From the NCBI GenBank assembly GCA_030691725.1, contig JAUYDQ010000104.1:1-9184 (forward strand): a stretch of 9,184 bases of DNA. The letters run 5' to 3'. The position numbers were made by a program, and so were the translations under genes. Position 1 is the first letter of the stretch; every line of letters starts with the position of its first letter. The notes under the pieces are model-generated. The model worked only from the letters and a program-made list of their open reading frames with translations. It was not told the DNA's origin and searched no databases. The DNA is from Candidatus Omnitrophota bacterium (GTDB taxonomy: Bacteria > Omnitrophota > Gorgyraeia > Gygaellales > Profunditerraquicolaceae). Below are positions 6,026-9,184 of the stretch, in pieces.

Positions 6026-6028
6026 AAA

Positions 6029-7102
6029 TTAATAACCAATCTCTTTCAATACTGCCCTCAAATTCGCTTTCACTACTTTTGGCTGTCTTATAGTTTTTAT
6101 AGCCCTGTCCGGATCTTTTAATCCATGACCGGTTAGAATACAAACTATTCTTATTGGCTGTTGCGAACCCGCAGCCCTTTTAAAATAACCTCTTTTTACT
6201 AACTTCAATAATCCGGCAACTGAAGCAGCTGAAGCCGGTTCAACAAATAGGCCTTCTCTTGCCGCTAATAATTTATAGGCAGAGATGATTTCTCTGTCTG
6301 AAACCATATCAATAAGCCCTCCGGATTCATCACGGGCTCCCTCTGCCTGCTTCCAGCTTGCGGGGTTACCGATACGGATAGCAGTAGCAATAGTTTTAGG
6401 ATGTTTTATCGGATGCCCCTTGACAATAGGTGCTGCACCTTGCGCCTGAAAACCTAACATCCTGGGCAACCTTTTAATTTTACCTATTTTTTTATATTCT
6501 TTGTATCCTTTCCAATAGGCAGTGATGTTTCCTGCATTGCCCACAGGCATAACCTGAAAATCAGGAGCACTACCAAGTGTATCACAGATTTCAAAACTAG
6601 CTGTCTTCTGCCCTTCGATGCGATAAGGATTTAAAGAATTAACTAAAGTTATGGGATAATTTACAGTAATCTCTCTTACTAAATTTAAAGCGTCATCGAA
6701 ATTACCATCTATAGCTAAAACCACCGCACCATGAATGAGTGCCTGACTAAGTTTTCCTAATGCAACTGCGCCGCGGGGGATGAGTACTATGCATTTTAAG
6801 GCCGCGCGGGCGGCATAAGCTGCAGCTGATGCAGATGTGTTACCTGTAGAAGCACACATAACCGCCTTTGAGCCATCCTCGCACGCTTTAGAAATAGCCA
6901 CGGTCATACCCCGGTCTTTAAAAGAACCTGTCGGGTTAAGGCCTTCATATTTTAAATAAACCTCAAAATTACCACCCATTAATTTATTTAAGTAATTTGC
7001 GCATATCAAAGGCGTATTCCCTTCTTTTAAAGTAATTATGGGGGTTGCCTCTGTTACTGGTAAATATTTTTTATATCTTTCAATCACTCCGTTATATTGC
7101 AT
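6029..7102 (-). CDS. thrC: Threonine synthase
   Basis: A 357-residue fold-type II PLP enzyme that converts O-phosphohomoserine to threonine. EGNTPLI (27-33), [11 protein letters not shown] (56-66; K62 is the expected Schiff-base lysine), [16 protein letters not shown] (83-98), [13 protein letters not shown] (155-167), the PVGNAGN phosphate-binding loop (186-192) and EPASAAS near the C-terminus are all as expected for the short (about 350-residue) bacterial/archaeal class. The ATG at 7102 has AAGAGGT six bases upstream (7109-7115), within the 18-bp gap after hom, so the two are clearly co-transcribed. Its substrate requires a homoserine kinase, and the only candidate in the window is the ApgM-like protein beyond the inserted block. 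Confidence 0.97.
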   Translation of the reverse strand: MQYNGVIERYKKYLPVTEATPIITLKEGNTPLICANYLNKLMGGNFEVYLKYEGLNPTGSFKDRGMTVAISKACEDGSKAVMCASTGNTSASAAAYAARAALKCIVLIPRGAVALGKLSQALIHGAVVLAIDGNFDDALNLVREITVNYPITLVNSLNPYRIEGQKTASFEICDTLGSAPDFQVMPVGNAGNITAYWKGYKEYKKIGKIKRLPRMLGFQAQGAAPIVKGHPIKHPKTIATAIRIGNPASWKQAEGARDESGGLIDMVSDREIISAYKLLAAREGLFVEPASAASVAGLLKLVKRGYFKRAAGSQQPIRIVCILTGHGLKDPDRAIKTIRQPKVVKANLRAVLKEIGY

Positions 7103-7120
7103 GGCTTGACCTCTTTAACT

Positions 7121-8416
7121 TTAAACCTCTTCTATCCTTATCGCCACTGACTTTTCTTTTATAATATCCAACCGCCCAATTATCTCTAAGGCCGAGCGCA
7201 AATCCTTTTCCTTGGCTTCGTGGATTATCATCACAATAGGCACAACTTGCGCTTTCTTTCTTTCTTTTTGGGTGACTGAGGCTATACTAATCCCGAATTT
7301 AGCCAGTACCCCGGCAATCTTTGCCAGTACGCCGGGTTTATCTACAGTCATAAAGCGGATGTAATATCGGCTTTCAATTTCGTTTATCCGGCGTAATTTC
7401 TTTATAGATTTATCCACCGCTATATTTAATGTTGGCCTGAACATCCCTGCCTTTAACCCTTGAGTTAAATCTACCAGATCCGATACTACTGCAGAAGCAG
7501 CAGATAACTGTCCTGCACCCGGGCCGTAAAACAGAAGGTTACCTGCCAAATCACTGGATACATAGAGCGCATTAAATATGCCTGATACAGAAGATAGTAA
7601 ATGCATCTTTGGTATAAGGGTAGGATGAACCCTTACTTCCAATTCATCGGATTCTTTTTTGGCAATAGCCAATAGTTTTATTTCAAATCCCAGCTCCTTA
7701 GCATAATTAACATCCGCTAGAGAAACTTGAGAGATCCCTTCTATAAATATATCCTCTAAACTCACAAACCTACCAAAACAAAGGTAAGTAAGCAATATTA
7801 ATTTATGTGCGGAATCCATACCCTCAATGTCTAAGGTAGGGTCTTTTTCCGCAAAACCCTTTGCCTTTGCCTCATTAAGAGCATCATTAAAGGTACAATT
7901 ATTATTAGACATCTGGGATAATATAAAATTAGAAGTCCCGTTTACAATGCCAAAGATACTGTAAAACTTATTAGCCACTAACCCCTCGCGCAGGGATTTT
8001 ATAATCGGTATTCCCGCGCCAACTGAGGCTTCAAAATAAATACTCTTGCCGCGGTCCTGTGCAAGCGCAAACAACTCGCGGCCTTCCTGCGCCAGAAGCG
8101 CTTTATTTGCGCTAACTATGCTTTTCCCTTTTTTTAACGCTTCAGCAATATATTCCTTTGCAGGATGTATCCCTCCCATTAACTCTACTATAATATCTAT
8201 CTGGGGGTCATTAATGATTTCTTTTGCGTCTTTGGTAAAAAGGCACCTGTCTACCGCAACATTTCTCTTAGAGCTGATATCCTTATCGCAAATCTTCTTA
8301 ATATTTATCTCTAAACCTATCTTGTTGCTTAAGAAATGCTTTCTATCGGATAAAATTTTTACCGCGCCCGTTCCGACATTGCCAAAACCAATCAAACCCA
8401 CATTTATCTTTTTCAT
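7121..8416 (-). CDS. hom: Homoserine dehydrogenase with C-terminal ACT domain
   Basis: A 431-residue enzyme that reduces aspartate semialdehyde to homoserine with NAD(P)H. The N-terminal Rossmann domain shows GFGNVGTG (10-17), and VELMGGIHPAKEYI and IVSANKALLA (K105) follow. The catalytic domain has YFEASVGAGIPIIKSL (127-142), IVNGTSNFIL (157-166) and DPTLDIEGMDSAHKL (192-206; acidic and lysine residues of the catalytic site). An ACT domain at about 351-428 (YYIRFMTVDKPGVLAKIAGV at its start) probably gives threonine feedback control. The ATG at 8416 has AAGGA at 8423-8427, six bases upstream. It begins 3 bases after the second PilZ gene ends and lies 18 bases before thrC, so all are probably in one transcript. 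Confidence 0.97.
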   Translation of the reverse strand: MKKINVGLIGFGNVGTGAVKILSDRKHFLSNKIGLEINIKKICDKDISSKRNVAVDRCLFTKDAKEIINDPQIDIIVELMGGIHPAKEYIAEALKKGKSIVSANKALLAQEGRELFALAQDRGKSIYFEASVGAGIPIIKSLREGLVANKFYSIFGIVNGTSNFILSQMSNNNCTFNDALNEAKAKGFAEKDPTLDIEGMDSAHKLILLTYLCFGRFVSLEDIFIEGISQVSLADVNYAKELGFEIKLLAIAKKESDELEVRVHPTLIPKMHLLSSVSGIFNALYVSSDLAGNLLFYGPGAGQLSAASAVVSDLVDLTQGLKAGMFRPTLNIAVDKSIKKLRRINEIESRYYIRFMTVDKPGVLAKIAGVLAKFGISIASVTQKERKKAQVVPIVMIIHEAKEKDLRSALEIIGRLDIIKEKSVAIRIEEV

Positions 8417-8419
8417 TCA

Positions 8420-8776
8420 TTATCCTTTCTTCTTAAGGTAATAATCTACGGTCTCCTTGATCACCTTTCTATGTCTTTCATCTATAGCCAAAAATGCAAG
8501 CCTTGCATCATAGATTAAATCTTTGCTGATTTCACGCGATTCTAACACCTTGCCAATTATCATAATCGGATTGGGATCAAAAGGCAATCTTATTTCCAAT
8601 GCAAGGTTTGTACCAATACTAAATTTTCTATTTGTGGTCAATAACATACCCCCTAAGCTTATGTTCTTTGTTTGGGATATATCTGCATTATTCACTTCTT
8701 CGAGAATGCGGTAGGAGACAATAAAACGGGAATTTACGCGAGGATGCCTTCTTCTTTCCGACCCTGCATAGTTCAT
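8420..8776 (-). CDS. PilZ domain protein (second of a tandem pair)
   Basis: A 118-residue single-domain protein. The PilZ cyclic-di-GMP binding signature is complete: RRHPR (R9-R13, RxxxR), then NISLGG (N38, S40, G43; (D/N)xSxxG), followed by beta strands such as LALEIRLPF and IGKVLESRE and a C-terminal helix (VIKETVDYYLKKK). The start at 8776 is chosen over an upstream ATG at 8809 because it has a strong GGAGG six bases before it, overlaps the previous gene's stop as ATGA, and drops residues lying inside the first PilZ gene. It presumably acts as a c-di-GMP receptor; its effector is not identifiable. Confidence 0.9.
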   Translation of the reverse strand: MNYAGSERRRHPRVNSRFIVSYRILEEVNNADISQTKNISLGGMLLTTNRKFSIGTNLALEIRLPFDPNPIMIIGKVLESREISKDLIYDARLAFLAIDERHRKVIKETVDYYLKKKG

Positions 8777-9159
8777 TTTTGTCCTCCCCCTTCTTTGGTT
8801 AAAAACCACGTTATATATTCTCGGATTAATTCTTTCTGGTTTTCTTTTAAATTTATAAATTCTACTCTCGTTATATGCGCTCCTGTTAAAGTTTCCCCAG
8901 AAATAGCCTTCAAATCTTCAGTTCCCACAACCCTTCCGGTAAATTCTATCCACTCTAAGGGCCTGGTAGGAATTTTGATGAGAAAAGTTATAATATCATT
9001 AGGCGAAAACTCTTGATGGATAGTAATGCTCATTCCGGTCTCACTAATATCCCTTATCGCGGTAATATCCCATTTCTTTTCATCTTTATTGACACCGTAG
9101 CTATATCGAACAGTAAGTACCTTCTTTATACGAACTGATTTCCTTCTCTCTTCTCCCAT
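8773..9159 (-). CDS. PilZ domain protein (first of a tandem pair)
   Basis: A 128-residue single-domain protein with the PilZ signature RRKSVR (R6 and R10 as RxxxR) and RDISETGMS (D37, S39, G42 as DxSxxG). Strands follow at IITFLIKIPTRP and FTGRVVGTED, with a final helix about ENQKELIREYITWFLTKE. It is a diverged paralogue of the next gene. The ATG at 9159 lacks a clear Shine-Dalgarno; translation may be coupled to an upstream gene outside the window. It overlaps the second PilZ gene by 4 bases. A c-di-GMP sensing role is inferred from the intact motif. Confidence 0.9.
   Translation of the reverse strand: MGEERRKSVRIKKVLTVRYSYGVNKDEKKWDITAIRDISETGMSITIHQEFSPNDIITFLIKIPTRPLEWIEFTGRVVGTEDLKAISGETLTGAHITRVEFINLKENQKELIREYITWFLTKEGGGQK
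8783..8787 (-). promoter_or_regulatory. Ribosome binding site that sets the second PilZ start
   Basis: GGAGG within a G-rich run on the minus strand, 6 bases before the ATG at 8776. It lies in the last codons of the first PilZ gene (Gly-Gly-Gly-Gln), which fits coupled translation. Confidence 0.78.
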
Positions 9160-9184
9160 GTCTTAAAACTTTTTATCCATCGCC

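Larger units (their letters stand above)
5898..6028 (-). other. thrC-coaB spacer with an imperfect inverted pair of heptamer repeats
   Basis: This is the longest gap apart from the cstA leader. It holds two heptamer tracts in opposite orientation (5907-5942 and 5988-6025) around an AT-rich centre (about 5943-5987). Together they could fold into a long imperfect stem. The centre might carry a promoter for coaB (a TTGAAA-like -35 is seen, but no good -10), so I do not call one. Confidence 0.55.

Noticed and set aside
8046..8441. 131-codon plus-strand open frame opposite hom
   Set aside because: It lies antisense to the well-conserved hom N-terminal half, has no recognisable domain and no ribosome site of note.
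9160..9184. Possible tail of an upstream gene ending in TAA at 9163-9165
   Set aside because: Only about 20 bases are available, too few to support a coding call.

Overview
The window looks like a piece of a moderately AT-rich bacterial chromosome. Every supported gene lies on the minus strand, so transcription runs from high to low coordinates, with gaps between genes of a few bases or short overlaps. The content (ACT-domain homoserine dehydrogenase, threonine synthase, an archaeal-type phosphoglycerate mutase homologue, aspartate kinase, tandem PilZ proteins, abundant short palindromic intergenic repeats) suggests an uncultivated Gram-negative-type lineage. Candidatus Omnitrophota is my best guess, but it rests on recalled family and repeat resemblance rather than a marker gene.

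In transcription order: two tandem PilZ (cyclic-di-GMP receptor) genes at 9159-8420; hom at 8416-7121; thrC at 7102-6029; a 131-bp spacer filled with AGTAACT-type heptamer repeats; a tight block of coaB (5897-5184), a nucleotidyltransferase-fold gene (5187-4459), a TPM/YgcG-like membrane protein (4454-3714) and a frameshifted lemA (3656-3100); a second heptamer-repeat tract; an ApgM-family gene (3061-1856); a cluster of GGGAC/GTCCC palindromes (about 1680-1857); a cstA-family transporter (1672-83); and the first 30 codons of lysC (90-1), which runs off the window.

hom, thrC, the ApgM-like gene and lysC make up most of the aspartate-to-threonine route. No thrB is visible, and the ApgM-like protein is the natural candidate for the missing homoserine kinase. 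The pathway genes are interrupted between thrC and apgM by the coaB-to-lemA block. That block is bracketed by two 36-bp direct repeats that match at 32 of 36 positions.

The most unusual points are: (i) a 75-bp in-frame insertion inside coaB made of two back-to-back inverted repeats, whose exact removal restores a normal-length CoaB; (ii) the repeat-bracketed block splitting a threonine operon; (iii) an NxN in place of the DxD metal-binding motif in the nucleotidyltransferase-fold protein; (iv) a one-base frameshift in lemA; and (v) the likely ApgM-type homoserine kinase.
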